DNA of 64,000 nucleotides, taken from CALCZU01 sp964396165. Lineage in GTDB: Bacteria > Bdellovibrionota > FAC87 > UBA2466. Positions within the stretch are counted from its first letter, which is position 1. The number at the start of each line of letters is the position of its first letter. This document shows, piece after piece, positions 18,381 through 27,742 of the stretch. The notes beneath the pieces were generated by a model. That model saw only the letters and a list, made by a program, of their open reading frames with translations. It was not told the DNA's origin and made no database searches. The position numbers were made by a program, and so were the translations under genes. The stretch lies in NCBI GenBank assembly GCA_964396165.1, contig CAYNEF010000013.1:1-64000 (forward strand), read 5' to 3'.

Positions 18381-18895
18381 CTGCCTGTACCTGATGTTTC
18401 AAACTCCACTGTTTGCAGGAGTTCTGGTTTCATGTACTGCACTTTGACCCGGTTTTTTTCTTCCATTCGGATCTGTGCATAGGGAACCTGGCTGCTATTT
18501 TCAGAAGCAAATTCGTTATTGTTATTTTTCGATTGTGAAAGTGCTACAAAAAATACGATGAGAAGAAGTCCAACGCCCACGGCTCCTCTGAAAAGCCAGT
18601 TGCTGGCTGTTTGATTCTGTCTGGATGGGGATTCGGTATTTCCCAACTTCCAGCCTTTTAAAATCAGCGTCTCATCCTGCTTTAATCGGGAATAAACTTT
18701 GATAAGAGAAGAAGTGATTTCTGGTTCAGGTTTAAAATACGCGTTCCATTTTTTTTGAACCGTATCGGCCTGTTCCTGGCAGCGGTTACAGGTTTTTAGG
18801 TGCAGCGAAAGAAGCAAGCGATCTTTTAAACCCACTTCTTGCGGGATGGTAACAAACTCAAGCAAGAGTTCTTGATTAGGACAATTCAGGAACAT
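18377..18895 (-). CDS. Membrane anti-sigma factor with zinc-finger motif
   Basis: A 172-residue protein with a cytosolic N-terminal zinc-binding anti-sigma domain: HLKTCNRC near residues 32-39 matches the HxxxCxxC signature of zf-HC2 / ZAS proteins. One membrane segment spans about residues 99-118 (GAVGVGLLLIVFFVAL), followed by a short periplasmic part of about 50 residues. It is expected to hold the adjacent ECF sigma factor inactive until a periplasmic signal arrives. Its start lies 20 bases inside the sigma-factor gene and its end overlaps the STN-like gene by four bases, so the three form a tightly coupled operon. Confidence 0.85.
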   Translation of the reverse strand: MFLNCPNQELLLEFVTIPQEVGLKDRLLLSLHLKTCNRCQEQADTVQKKWNAYFKPEPEITSSLIKVYSRLKQDETLILKGWKLGNTESPSRQNQTASNWLFRGAVGVGLLLIVFFVALSQSKNNNNEFASENSSQVPYAQIRMEEKNRVKVQYMKPELLQTVEFETSGTGR

Positions 18896-19460
18896 AATCC
18901 CCTCCTAACCCAGGCATTAAATTTTCTTTGAACATTTCCAGAAGTGATTTTTTCGCTCTCACATACGCTTGTCTGGATGCCTGTTCTGTAATGCCGACAC
19001 GATCGGCGACTTCTTTGTGTGAGAGGCCCAATGCGTCTCTTAACCAGATAATTTCTGAATCTTTTTCATTTAAAGAGGACATGGCAATTGCAAGTTCGCG
19101 CATTTCAACGGCACTTTCTGTTCGGTGCATGGAAGCGATTTGAAATTGCACATCTTCCAAAGGCACCTGGTGTTTCGAACCTTCAGGGGCGCGTGCGACT
19201 TTATCGATGAGACAGTTTTTTACGATTCTTAATAAGTAAGATTGTACCGAAATGGATTCGAGCGATTCGATCTTATCGAGGTTCACGAGAAAGCGCACAA
19301 AAGACTCTTGCATGATGTCTTCTGAAAGTTCTCTATTTCCATTCGTTTTCCACATAAGAAATTTAAATAGGCCTGGGGAAGTTTTCTCGTACAACGGTAA
19401 AAAGGCAGATTGATCTCCTGCTCTAAGCCTTTCCACCCAATTTCCAAGTTTATTTCCCAT
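18876..19460 (-). CDS. ECF-family RNA polymerase sigma factor
   Basis: A 194-residue sigma-70 family factor of ECF size. Region 2 runs from about 25 to 90 (LYEKTSPGLFKFL, MQESFVRFL, SYLLRIVKNCLID). Region 4 runs from about 125 to 180, with the helix-turn-helix segment LGLSHKEVADRVGITEQASR. ATG 19460 gives the normal ECF N-terminus and has AGGTTGAG just upstream; longer in-frame starts would run into the divergent phosphatase gene. It is the first gene of the sigma / anti-sigma / STN operon and may be autoregulated. The divergent HAD gene starts only 25 bases away. Confidence 0.9.
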   Translation of the reverse strand: MGNKLGNWVERLRAGDQSAFLPLYEKTSPGLFKFLMWKTNGNRELSEDIMQESFVRFLVNLDKIESLESISVQSYLLRIVKNCLIDKVARAPEGSKHQVPLEDVQFQIASMHRTESAVEMRELAIAMSSLNEKDSEIIWLRDALGLSHKEVADRVGITEQASRQAYVRAKKSLLEMFKENLMPGLGGDYVPELS

Positions 19461-19485
19461 GCTCAACCTGATAGACGTAACCTCG

Positions 19486-20139
19486 ATGAATAATGTGACA
19501 TACGAGACACACAAACGTGGAGTTTTTTTTGATTTAGACGGCACTTTAGTAAACACGCTTCCCGACATCGCCGGAAATTTAAATCAAGTGCGTGCCCATT
19601 TTGGTCTTAAGTTATTGAATTCAAACGAAATTATTGGAAATATCGGCAAAGGCATCGAGCATTTGATACGCCACTGTTTCCCGGAATTAGACGCATCGAA
19701 TCGGGAAGAAGGCTTGCGCGTGATGATGAAATTTTACGTGGAAAAACCTTACCACGGGGGAAATCTGTATCCCCAAGTACTCGAAGTTTTGAACCACTTT
19801 ATCTCGAAGGGATTTACAGTCGGGATCGTAACCAATAAACCTACACAGGCTGCCATCAGTACAGTGAACCATTATTTCCCCGATTTTCCGTTCAAACTCA
19901 TCTATGGTCCAGAAAAAGTGAGTGCGAAGAAGCCTGATCCGAGGCATTTATTGGAAGCGATTTCGTATTGTGGCCTTACTCCCCAAAACTGTTATTACGT
20001 TGGGGATGACGAAGTGGATTTCCTCACAGCCGATTCCGCAAAAGTTCCCTTTTTGGGTGCAGGTTGGGGCTTTGGCAGTGTCGCAAAGACACCCGGCAAA
20101 ATCCTACAAAATTTCAGCGACTTAACGACGCATATCTAA
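19486..20139 (+). CDS. HAD-superfamily phosphatase, phosphoglycolate-phosphatase-like
   Basis: A 217-residue haloacid dehalogenase-type phosphatase. Motif I is FFDLDGTLVNT (nucleophile Asp16, acid/base Asp18), motif II is GIVTNKP, motif III is the Lys region SAKKPDP, and motif IV is YVGDDEVD. A four-helix cap (about 25-85) fits the Gph/PGP subgroup, which dephosphorylates small phosphate esters such as 2-phosphoglycolate. ATG 19486 gives a normal N-terminus; an ATG at 19459 overlaps the divergent sigma-factor start codon and would only add nine atypical residues. No ribosome binding site is clear at either. Confidence 0.85.
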   Translation: MNNVTYETHKRGVFFDLDGTLVNTLPDIAGNLNQVRAHFGLKLLNSNEIIGNIGKGIEHLIRHCFPELDASNREEGLRVMMKFYVEKPYHGGNLYPQVLEVLNHFISKGFTVGIVTNKPTQAAISTVNHYFPDFPFKLIYGPEKVSAKKPDPRHLLEAISYCGLTPQNCYYVGDDEVDFLTADSAKVPFLGAGWGFGSVAKTPGKILQNFSDLTTHI

Positions 20140-20152
20140 AAACAGTCTTTGT

Positions 20153-20279
20153 AAAAGGTACTGTATATCTAAAAGGTACGGCATTCCTTTCGTGAATTTG
20201 CGCTCCCCTATAAACCCATTATTTAAGGGAGCACAAATTCACGAAAGGAATGCCGTACCTTTTGAAGAAAGTACCTTTT
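20153..20279. repeat. Long nested inverted repeat (37-bp arms) before rlmN
   Basis: Arms 20171-20207 and 20227-20263 are reverse complements over 37 bases with one mismatch (20201/20233), separated by a 19-base spacer. An outer pair AAAAGGTAC (20153-20161) / GTACCTTTT (20271-20279) is nested around them and repeats the end of the inner arms. The A-rich start and T-rich end are compatible with a bidirectional terminator, but the stem is far longer than usual; it could instead be a small palindromic mobile element. Confidence 0.9.
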
Positions 20280-20312
20280 AAATGCGGTTTGGGGTATAAC
20301 GCGGCTTCTCAA

Positions 20313-21380
20313 ATGGAAACGCAAAAAAAAGAAATTATTAAGGGGCTTCCGATAGAGGAGCTCGAAGCAAAAATGGTGGCGATTGGCCAGCCTGCGTTTC
20401 GTGGCCGCCAACTTTTCAGCTGGATCTATTCCAAAAGAGAAGCGGATTTTTCCAAGATGACGGACATGAATAAAGAATTCCGCGCATACTTGAATGAAAA
20501 GTACGAACTTCCAACGATCAAGGTTGTAGAAGAACAACATTCTTCCGATGGCACTGCGAAGTATCTCGTGCAGCTTGCGGATGGCGAAAAAGTTGAATCC
20601 GTTTTTATTCCTTCTGAAGACAGAGCAACTTTGTGCGTTTCTACCCAAGTCGGCTGCAAAATGGCGTGCACATTTTGCGCGACGGGATATCAAAAATTTA
20701 CGAGAGATTTAAAAGCGTGGGAAATTGTCGAGCAACTCACAAGTATCCAATTTCCCAAACCTGTGACCAACATCGTGATGATGGGAATGGGCGAGCCCTT
20801 TGATAACTACGATGAAGTTATCAAGGCACTGAAAATTTTACAGCACCCGATGGGTGTGGCTTTGGGGAAACGCCATATTACTGTTTCCACAGTCGGCTTA
20901 AACCACAACATTAGTCGCTTTGTAGATGCAAATTTAGGAAAGCTTGCGATTTCACTTCACGGAACGACAGATGAGCAGCGCTCGAAGCTCATGCCGATCA
21001 ATAAAAAATATCCTATCAAGTCTTTGATGGATGTATGTCGCAATTTAAATTTCAAAGGCAAACTTAGAGTAACTTTTGAATACATTCTTTTTGCAGGGCT
21101 GAATGACAGTGATGAAGATGCGTACCGCTTGATTGAACTTGTAAAAGGCATTCCCAATAAAATTAACCTGCTTGCTTACAACGAAAATGATTTTATTGAT
21201 TTTAAGCGCCCCTCTGAAGAGCGTATTTTGCGTTTTCAAAATATTCTTTTGGCTCATAACCTGACTGCGACTTATCGCCGTAGCCGCGGCCGCGACATTG
21301 CTGCTGCTTGCGGACAATTAAAAACCCTGAAAACAAAACGTCCGGCGCCAGTAGTGACTGGCACTGAAACGATTCACTAG
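20313..21380 (+). CDS. rlmN: 23S rRNA / tRNA adenine-C2 methyltransferase RlmN
   Basis: A 355-residue radical SAM methyltransferase that methylates C2 of an adenine in 23S rRNA and, in many bacteria, in certain tRNAs. The 4Fe-4S motif CxxxCxxC is formed by Cys115, Cys119 and Cys122 (GCKMACTFCATG). The C-terminal methyl-carrying/resolving Cys is Cys333 in AACGQLK. MGMGEPFDNYD, HITVSTVG and LAISLHG are family motifs, and the length is normal. ATG 20313 gives the usual N-terminus; an upstream ATG at 20250 lies inside the long inverted repeat and is unlikely. It converges on the ABC-F gene with only three bases between stops. Confidence 0.95.
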   Translation: METQKKEIIKGLPIEELEAKMVAIGQPAFRGRQLFSWIYSKREADFSKMTDMNKEFRAYLNEKYELPTIKVVEEQHSSDGTAKYLVQLADGEKVESVFIPSEDRATLCVSTQVGCKMACTFCATGYQKFTRDLKAWEIVEQLTSIQFPKPVTNIVMMGMGEPFDNYDEVIKALKILQHPMGVALGKRHITVSTVGLNHNISRFVDANLGKLAISLHGTTDEQRSKLMPINKKYPIKSLMDVCRNLNFKGKLRVTFEYILFAGLNDSDEDAYRLIELVKGIPNKINLLAYNENDFIDFKRPSEERILRFQNILLAHNLTATYRRSRGRDIAAACGQLKTLKTKRPAPVVTGTETIH

Positions 21381-21383
21381 AAA

Positions 21384-23303
21384 TTACTTTTCAATTCCGA
21401 ATAAAACTTGGGCTTTAGACAAATCGGTTGAGAGCTTTTCCCATTCGATCATTTTTGTGTGGAGTGCGGAATCCAAAGCGGTGATTGCTTTGTAATCTGG
21501 ACTTGGATTTGTCTCGAGTGCTGCTTTTTCTTTGGTGAGCTTATCCATTTCCGCTTCTATAACGGCGATTTTCTTTTCCAGAGATTTAATCTGGTTTTTC
21601 ACTTTTTTGCGCTCTTCGAAACTTAAATTGGAACCTGGATTGGACTTGGCTTCTGCCTTGGGAGTCGCCGCAGCTTTGGAAGGAGAGCCGGAACCTTCAA
21701 TATGGCGCAAGAATTCCGGATATTTTTCAAAGAAAGTAGTCAGATTCCCTAAGTGATCAATCAATCGGTGATCGGTAGTCAGGTAAATAATTCTGTCCGC
21801 AATTGCAGAAACAAATTCTCGATCATGGGATACGAAAACCGCAGTTCCTTCAAATTCCTTAATCGCGTTTTTCAAAATTTCTTTTGTCTCGATATCCAAA
21901 TGGTTGGTCGGTTCGTCCAGAAGTGAGAGGTTCAGTGGTTTTACCAGACAGCGCAACATCGCGATGCGGGCACGCTCGCCCCCACTTAATACACGCACTT
22001 CTTTTTCAATTTCATCGTTCGTGCAAAATCCGAAACTCCCGAGCCATCCACGCACCTGTTCAAAGCTAAGGCCGTTGGCTGATTCGCGTAAGTTATCAAT
22101 TACACTCGCTTGAAGGTTAAGCTCATCTAGTTGGTGCTGACCAAAGTATCCGGTAATGATGTTATGGCCATACGATACTTCGCCAGATGTGGGCTTTAAT
22201 CTTTCAGCAATAAGATTGAGGAGCGTTGTTTTTCCAGCACCGTTATCCCCGATGATGGCAATTTTGTCTCCGCGTTTGATATCGATAGAAACATCTTTGA
22301 TGATCCACGGGCCAAATTCATCATAGCGGAAAGAGATATTTTTTGTGCTGACAGGGAATTTGCCGCCCGTCGAGAGAAAGCGGTAACGCAAGTTCATACT
22401 GTTTGCGTAACCTTCTACACGTTGCAGTCTTTCGATAAAATCCCGCTTTTCGGCTTCGAAATCTTGCGCCATTTTGAGTTTGCTCTGCGCGCGTGCAGCA
22501 GTCTGAGCTTTTGCACGGAACTTGTAGACGAATTCCATGTTTTCGATAATTTTTTTATCGAGATCTTCAATCCGTTTTCTTAATAGGCGTTTTTCTTCGA
22601 CCAAAGATTCGCAAAATGTCAGGTAGTCGTTTTGGTGTGATCTAAAAAAGAATTTCGAGCCATGAATTACAGCAAGCGAATCAGTCGTACGTCTTTGCAA
22701 GCTAATATCATGGGTAATAAGTACCAGGCTTCCGCGGTATTCTTTTTCGAGGAATTCCTCAAGCCATTGAATGGAAGACATGTCCAAATGGTTGGTAGGT
22801 TCGTCAAGAAGAAGTACATCGGGTCTATCCAAAAGCGCTTTTGCCACAAAAACGCGCAAGAGCCAGCCCCCGCTTAAATTGGAAATCGGACCGTCCATGT
22901 ATGTGTCGTTAAAACCGAGCCCCGAAAGCATTTTTCTGATTTCCCACTCACGGTCGAGATGCATGTCGTCTTCATCGAGGGGGTTTTGGGCTAGTAGATC
23001 GACAAGCAGTTGCACGGGAGAACGGCTTTGGTTGCCATGAGATTTGGAATGAAGCACAGCGGAGTCGAGAAGTGACTGATCCAAATACCCGATTCTCAGA
23101 CGTTTTCCACCCACGACAGTGAGCGAACCCGTAGTAGATTCTAATTGTCCTGCCAGAATTTTCATCAGCGTTGATTTTCCACAGCCGTTTCTTCCGGCTA
23201 AAGTCACACGCATGCCTTCAAACAAGGTCCAGTTGATTTCCTCAAAAAGGACCCGGTTAGGCAGTCTGACAGAGACATTTTCTAATACGAGTTGTGCATT
23301 CAT
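21384..23303 (-). CDS. ABC-F family ATPase, Uup/YheS-like
   Basis: A 639-residue soluble protein with two ATP-binding cassettes in one chain and no membrane segment. The first has Walker A GRNGCGKST, signature LSGGW and Walker B LLLDEPTNHLD; the second has GDNGAGKTT, LSGGE and LLDEPTNHLD. The charged linker of about 80 residues between them is the ribosome-contacting element of ABC-F proteins. A low-complexity stretch and a coiled coil of about 70 residues at the C-terminus match the Uup/YheS branch. ABC-F proteins act on stalled ribosomes or in ribosome assembly. The NHL-repeat gene lies 36 bases upstream on the same strand. Confidence 0.9.
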   Translation of the reverse strand: MNAQLVLENVSVRLPNRVLFEEINWTLFEGMRVTLAGRNGCGKSTLMKILAGQLESTTGSLTVVGGKRLRIGYLDQSLLDSAVLHSKSHGNQSRSPVQLLVDLLAQNPLDEDDMHLDREWEIRKMLSGLGFNDTYMDGPISNLSGGWLLRVFVAKALLDRPDVLLLDEPTNHLDMSSIQWLEEFLEKEYRGSLVLITHDISLQRRTTDSLAVIHGSKFFFRSHQNDYLTFCESLVEEKRLLRKRIEDLDKKIIENMEFVYKFRAKAQTAARAQSKLKMAQDFEAEKRDFIERLQRVEGYANSMNLRYRFLSTGGKFPVSTKNISFRYDEFGPWIIKDVSIDIKRGDKIAIIGDNGAGKTTLLNLIAERLKPTSGEVSYGHNIITGYFGQHQLDELNLQASVIDNLRESANGLSFEQVRGWLGSFGFCTNDEIEKEVRVLSGGERARIAMLRCLVKPLNLSLLDEPTNHLDIETKEILKNAIKEFEGTAVFVSHDREFVSAIADRIIYLTTDHRLIDHLGNLTTFFEKYPEFLRHIEGSGSPSKAAATPKAEAKSNPGSNLSFEERKKVKNQIKSLEKKIAVIEAEMDKLTKEKAALETNPSPDYKAITALDSALHTKMIEWEKLSTDLSKAQVLFGIEK

Positions 23304-23339
23304 AAAGGGTAAGGAGATAGCAGACTTAACTACTTTTGG

Positions 23340-24200
23340 CTAGCGGTGAACGTGGAAGGGCTGAACCTTAGATAAAAGCAATTCTGCGACTTTGACTTCG
23401 TTGTTTCCACGGTCACAGATGAACAAAGACATGCCTGAAATGAAGACGTTGGTCGGGTGTTTGAGTTCAGTTTGGGTAAAGATACCGCAGGAATTTCCCG
23501 ATTTACCTGAGCCAATCAAAGTCGTTAGGGCTTTAGAAATCAAAGAAAACACCTTGATCTGGTGGTTATAGGTATCCGCAATATAAAGGTTGTTGCCACT
23601 ATAAGACATACTCATCGGCTTATTGAGTTCAACGGGGTTTTTCGGCGTAAAAAGTGTTGTCACGTTTTTGCCGTCCCAAGCCTTGATGCTACTGGTAGCG
23701 AGATCTGTAAAAAAGAGCAGCTCTCCGTTAGTGGTCATGCCGCACATTTGTTTGCAAGACGTGTTGATTGCTACTTCCACCTGATTGCGAATGGGATCGA
23801 ATGAGTAAATCGTGGATGTGCTGGAACTTAAGATAAGTAGCTTTTCATTGTATTCGTACACATCAATGGGAGAGGGGGGAGAATTTTGAATTGTAGTGAC
23901 AGAAGCGTTGCTTAAGCTGACTTCACGCACCAGATTATTTCCGCAGTCAGCTACAAAAAGTGAGTTATGAAAAACTGCTGCACTTTGGGGGGAATTAAAT
24001 TCGGCATCGCGCAAATGCCCGTCTTTGTAACCTTTTGTACCTGTACCTATTCTATAGCGTACTTTTCCGCCCCTATCTAAAACCCACAGACAATGGTTTT
24101 GAGAGTCAACGACACAAATATCGCGGTTGGGAAGTCCGCAAATTCGGCTGGGGGTGCCTAGTAGATGATCTGATTTTAATTGGCGTGCTGGGTCAGACAT
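23340..24200 (-). CDS. NHL-repeat beta-propeller protein, function unknown
   Basis: A 286-residue protein without a signal peptide, built of about five to six NHL-like blades. Repeated motifs are ICVVDSQNHCLWVLD, LFVADCGNNLVREV, LYIADTYNHQIKVF and LFICDRGNNEVKV. The GTGTKGYKDG turn with a following FNSPQS is typical of NHL propellers. Such propellers bind proteins or ligands or serve as catalytic scaffolds; no catalytic residue can be identified here. It probably shares a transcript with the ABC-F gene 36 bases downstream. No ribosome binding site is visible before the ATG. Confidence 0.75.
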   Translation of the reverse strand: MSDPARQLKSDHLLGTPSRICGLPNRDICVVDSQNHCLWVLDRGGKVRYRIGTGTKGYKDGHLRDAEFNSPQSAAVFHNSLFVADCGNNLVREVSLSNASVTTIQNSPPSPIDVYEYNEKLLILSSSTSTIYSFDPIRNQVEVAINTSCKQMCGMTTNGELLFFTDLATSSIKAWDGKNVTTLFTPKNPVELNKPMSMSYSGNNLYIADTYNHQIKVFSLISKALTTLIGSGKSGNSCGIFTQTELKHPTNVFISGMSLFICDRGNNEVKVAELLLSKVQPFHVHR

Positions 24201-24278
24201 TTTTAAAAACTCGAGTTTCTTACAGTTATTAATTATTCGGCTGAACTTACACTCAGCTTGAAGGGTACCTGCATTGTG

Positions 24279-24307
24279 AAGATCTTTTCATATTAGATCT
24301 TTTTATT
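24279..24307 (+). promoter_or_regulatory. Hairpin with T-rich tail in the leader of the TIG-kelch gene
   Basis: AAGATCT (24279-24285) pairs with AGATCTT (24295-24301) across a nine-base loop, then T-rich sequence follows. It has the shape of a weak intrinsic terminator on the plus strand but lies about 35 bases before the GTG start at 24340, with no plus-strand gene upstream to terminate. It may be a leader attenuator or chance. Confidence 0.3.
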
Positions 24308-24339
24308 TACGCCTGAAATAAGACGTAAAGCTATATAAG

Positions 24340-27300
24340 GTGTTAGGAAATAAGATAAAAATTCTATTTGTACTATTGTGCCAGATTTTTTTCGTGGGTT
24401 GTCCTGCGATTCAAGATCCGCGCTCCGCATCTGCTACCGATAACGCAACACTCGTATTGTCTGATGGTAAAACTGAAGGCACTGAAAATTATGATTATGA
24501 TTACGGAGTTGTCATCGCTGGCAATTCCAAAGATGCGAGAATTACCATTTCCAATACGGGAATTGTCAAAGCGACTGATTTAACGGTTGGAGCATTGCCT
24601 GACGTTCTGTCGTATGTAGGAGGAATCTTTCCGGGAACTGGAGGAAATTGTGGCGCGGTCTTAAATCCAGGTGACAGTTGTATTTTAAATATCAAATTTA
24701 CACCCAATGAAGAAACGGTACTGGATGACACCATTTCCATTTCTTACTACAGCTCTTTCGATAAGGTGAAAACTCTCTATGCTTTTTTAAAGTTGAAGGG
24801 AACAGACGATAAACTGACTGCTCCTGAAATTACCAGTATCAGCCCCACGATTGGTAATATTTCGGGGGGGACAATCGTATCGATTTCGGGTCCGCATTTT
24901 TATGCAAATTCAGTTGTAAAAATTGGGGGAAGTTCATGTACCGGAGTCACACGGTTAAATAGTAAAACACTTCTTTGTACAACTTCGGCTCACGCAGCCG
25001 GTACGGTAGATGTACAAGTGACTTCTCCTTACGGCTATACCGGAACTTTAGCATCTTCGTATCGATACAATTCCACACCGGCCATAAGTAGTGTCAGTCC
25101 AAGCGGTGGCCCACCCAACGCAACAACAAATATTTCCATTACCGGAACTTCATTTACAGCGGGTGCAACGGTTTTAGTGGGAAGTGGGACTTGCACTGGC
25201 GTGACTGTTGTCTCTTCGACGCAAATTACCTGCACGGTACCTGCACAAGCAGCAGGAAGTTATGATGTGACAGTGACAAACACGGGAGGATTTACCTCAA
25301 CACTTTCAAGCGGCTTTACCTACCGAGATGCTCCGACTGTTTCAAGCGTTGCTCCTTCACGGATTTATACAGCAGGAAGACAAATTACGATTACTGGTAC
25401 GGGATTTGTCACGGGTGCGACTGTTACTGTGAATGGTAGCAGTTGCTCTTCTGTAAGTGTAAACAGTTCTACTTCACTTACCTGTATTGTCGGATCCTCT
25501 ACAGTTGGGACTTACGGTATTGTTGTGACTAACACCGATACGCAATACGGATCGCTCAGTAACGCGCTCACTGTTGCTAGCACTGGAGTTTGGCTTCCTA
25601 TGTCTACTACCAATGCTCCTTCGCCACGTCTGCCAAGTAGCGTAGTTTGGACTGGTTCACAAATGATTATATGGAGCGATGGCTCTGCAGTGGGTAATGG
25701 AAAACTTTATGATCCGGTTGCAGATAATTGGACTACGGTGTCTACGACCAATCGTCCACAGTCCACATACGGTGGCGAAAGTACCGTATGGACAGGAAGC
25801 AAAATGATCGTTTGGGGCGGATACGGTGGGACGAATAGTGGTTCTCGATATGATCCGGTTTCAAATACATGGTCGTCGATGACTACTACTGGAGCACCTT
25901 CTGCAAGATTTGCAGCTTCTACCATCTGGACGGGTGGTGAGATGGTCCTCTGGGGAGGAAGATACAACCTCACAACCAATTATTTTAATGATGGCGGTAA
26001 ATATAATCCGTATTCTGATTCGTGGGCTGCAATATCGACGACAAATGCGCCGCAGGAAGCTGTCGGTGCAGGTGGGGTTTGGAGTGGAAGTGAATTGCTA
26101 GTTTGGGGAGGGCAAAACACTACAGGAAATTTAAATACGGGAGGCAGATACAACGTCAATTCCGATTCCTGGACTTTGATGACGACGACAAATGCCCCAA
26201 CGCGAAGGGCAACTTTTGGAATGCAGTGGACGGGTTCAAAAGCAATTGTAATGGCAGGCTTTGCGACGGGTACAAATGATACAAACTCAGGGGGGATTTA
26301 TGATCCAGAAACTAACTCCTGGACTGCAACGACAACAACAGGGGCTCCCAGATATAGATATGAATACGCGTCTGCCTGGACAGGTTCCAGTTATATCGTT
26401 TGGGGAGGAATTACTCTGGGAAGTGGAGCGAGCAACTTAAATACGGGGGGACTTTATAATCCTGTATCGAATAGTTGGGTGGAGTTGACATCGATTGGCG
26501 CAGCACCGGGAGATCCTGGATTGCGTGGAACTGTAGGAGTGTGGACTGGTCGTAGTTTTATCGTTTTTGGCGGACGAGATTACAACGGTACTGCCTACAC
26601 GAACACGGGAGGACAATATATTCCCCCTGCTGATTCCGCATCGAACAGTTGGACATTGATGACAACGAGTAGTGCACCACGCGGCGGATCAGGACATGTA
26701 CAAGTTTGGACAGGATCTAAAATGCTCGTGTGGGGTACTAATTTATTAGGGGGAACAGTAAATACGGGTGGAAGTTACGATACGGTCACAAATTCTTGGA
26801 CTGCGCTTACCACAACAAATGCTCCACCAAATAGAAGTAGTCCACAGGGAGCTTGGACAGGAAGTAGAATGATTGTTTATGGAGGAACTTCAAATACCGG
26901 TGGAAGTTATGATCCCGTTTCAAATAGTTGGACGACACTTTCCACAACAAATGCTCCAGCAGCACGAACTCAGTTTTTAGGATTTTGGACAGGCAGAAAA
27001 ATGATTTTCTGGGGAGGAATTAGTTCAGTGGGAAGTGTGGATATGTACGATCCAGCTACAAACTCCTGGACTAGTGTTAGTACATCTAATGCTCCTCCGT
27101 GCTACTACGCACACCCTGGTGTTTGGACAGGCAAACACCTTCTCGTATGGGGAACAAGTACTGCTTCCAATCAAGGGGGAGCATTTAATCCAGAGACAAA
27201 CGTATGGACAACTATCACGACGACAAATGCGCCTTCGGTAAGGCTATACGCATCTGCGGTTTGGACAGGATCTAAAATGCTTGTGTGGGGAGGAGATAAT

Positions 27301-27633
27301 TCGGGCGCTTTGAACTCGGGAGGGGCATATGATGTCATCTCAAATTCTTGGACAGCTCTTTCAACGACTTCTGCGCCTGTAGGAAGAACGGGACACACGG
27401 CTATTTGGACTGGTAGCAAAATGATTGTTTGGGGAGGTAGTGCGCCTTCTGATTCCAACACAGGGGCACTTTATGATCCCTACACAAATACTTGGTCTGC
27501 AACGACGACCATTGGCGTTCCACCGAAACGCTCTTCCCATCGTGCGATCTGGACTGGAAATAAAATGCTTATTTGGGGAAGCAACTGGTCCGGAGGAGTA
27601 AATGAAAATACAGGGGGAGTCTACACTCCCTGA
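24340..27633 (+). CDS. Surface lipoprotein with three IPT/TIG domains and 14 kelch-like units
   Basis: A 1097-residue lipoprotein precursor. A hydrophobic signal ends in lipobox FVGC (Cys about residue 21). Residues about 45-155 are an ASH/choice-of-anchor-like beta sandwich (ITISNTG, NIKFTPNEETV). Three IPT/TIG Ig-like domains follow, opening with SISPTIGNISGG, SVSPSGGPP and SVAPSRIYTAG. From about residue 415 to the end there are 14 units of roughly 45-60 residues with a WTGSKMIVWGG-like core and a YDPVSNSW-like strand, which should fold as one or two kelch-type propellers. GTG at 24340 is used as start, with AAGG overlapping it. It is paralogous to the next gene. Adhesion or matrix binding is plausible but not shown. 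Confidence 0.82.
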   Translation: MLGNKIKILFVLLCQIFFVGCPAIQDPRSASATDNATLVLSDGKTEGTENYDYDYGVVIAGNSKDARITISNTGIVKATDLTVGALPDVLSYVGGIFPGTGGNCGAVLNPGDSCILNIKFTPNEETVLDDTISISYYSSFDKVKTLYAFLKLKGTDDKLTAPEITSISPTIGNISGGTIVSISGPHFYANSVVKIGGSSCTGVTRLNSKTLLCTTSAHAAGTVDVQVTSPYGYTGTLASSYRYNSTPAISSVSPSGGPPNATTNISITGTSFTAGATVLVGSGTCTGVTVVSSTQITCTVPAQAAGSYDVTVTNTGGFTSTLSSGFTYRDAPTVSSVAPSRIYTAGRQITITGTGFVTGATVTVNGSSCSSVSVNSSTSLTCIVGSSTVGTYGIVVTNTDTQYGSLSNALTVASTGVWLPMSTTNAPSPRLPSSVVWTGSQMIIWSDGSAVGNGKLYDPVADNWTTVSTTNRPQSTYGGESTVWTGSKMIVWGGYGGTNSGSRYDPVSNTWSSMTTTGAPSARFAASTIWTGGEMVLWGGRYNLTTNYFNDGGKYNPYSDSWAAISTTNAPQEAVGAGGVWSGSELLVWGGQNTTGNLNTGGRYNVNSDSWTLMTTTNAPTRRATFGMQWTGSKAIVMAGFATGTNDTNSGGIYDPETNSWTATTTTGAPRYRYEYASAWTGSSYIVWGGITLGSGASNLNTGGLYNPVSNSWVELTSIGAAPGDPGLRGTVGVWTGRSFIVFGGRDYNGTAYTNTGGQYIPPADSASNSWTLMTTSSAPRGGSGHVQVWTGSKMLVWGTNLLGGTVNTGGSYDTVTNSWTALTTTNAPPNRSSPQGAWTGSRMIVYGGTSNTGGSYDPVSNSWTTLSTTNAPAARTQFLGFWTGRKMIFWGGISSVGSVDMYDPATNSWTSVSTSNAPPCYYAHPGVWTGKHLLVWGTSTASNQGGAFNPETNVWTTITTTNAPSVRLYASAVWTGSKMLVWGGDNSGALNSGGAYDVISNSWTALSTTSAPVGRTGHTAIWTGSKMIVWGGSAPSDSNTGALYDPYTNTWSATTTIGVPPKRSSHRAIWTGNKMLIWGSNWSGGVNENTGGVYTP

Positions 27634-27742
27634 TAATTTCAATTGTTAAGATCTCTTCACAAACCATCAATTTTCTCCATCATCTTTCCTTCACAATAAT
27701 CGACTACAATTTGTACAGTTCACGTATTTGGGACGTATATTG

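Noticed and set aside
20250..20312. Upstream ATG as the start of rlmN
   Set aside because: It lies inside the long inverted repeat and would add 21 residues not expected in RlmN; ATG 20313 gives the normal N-terminus.
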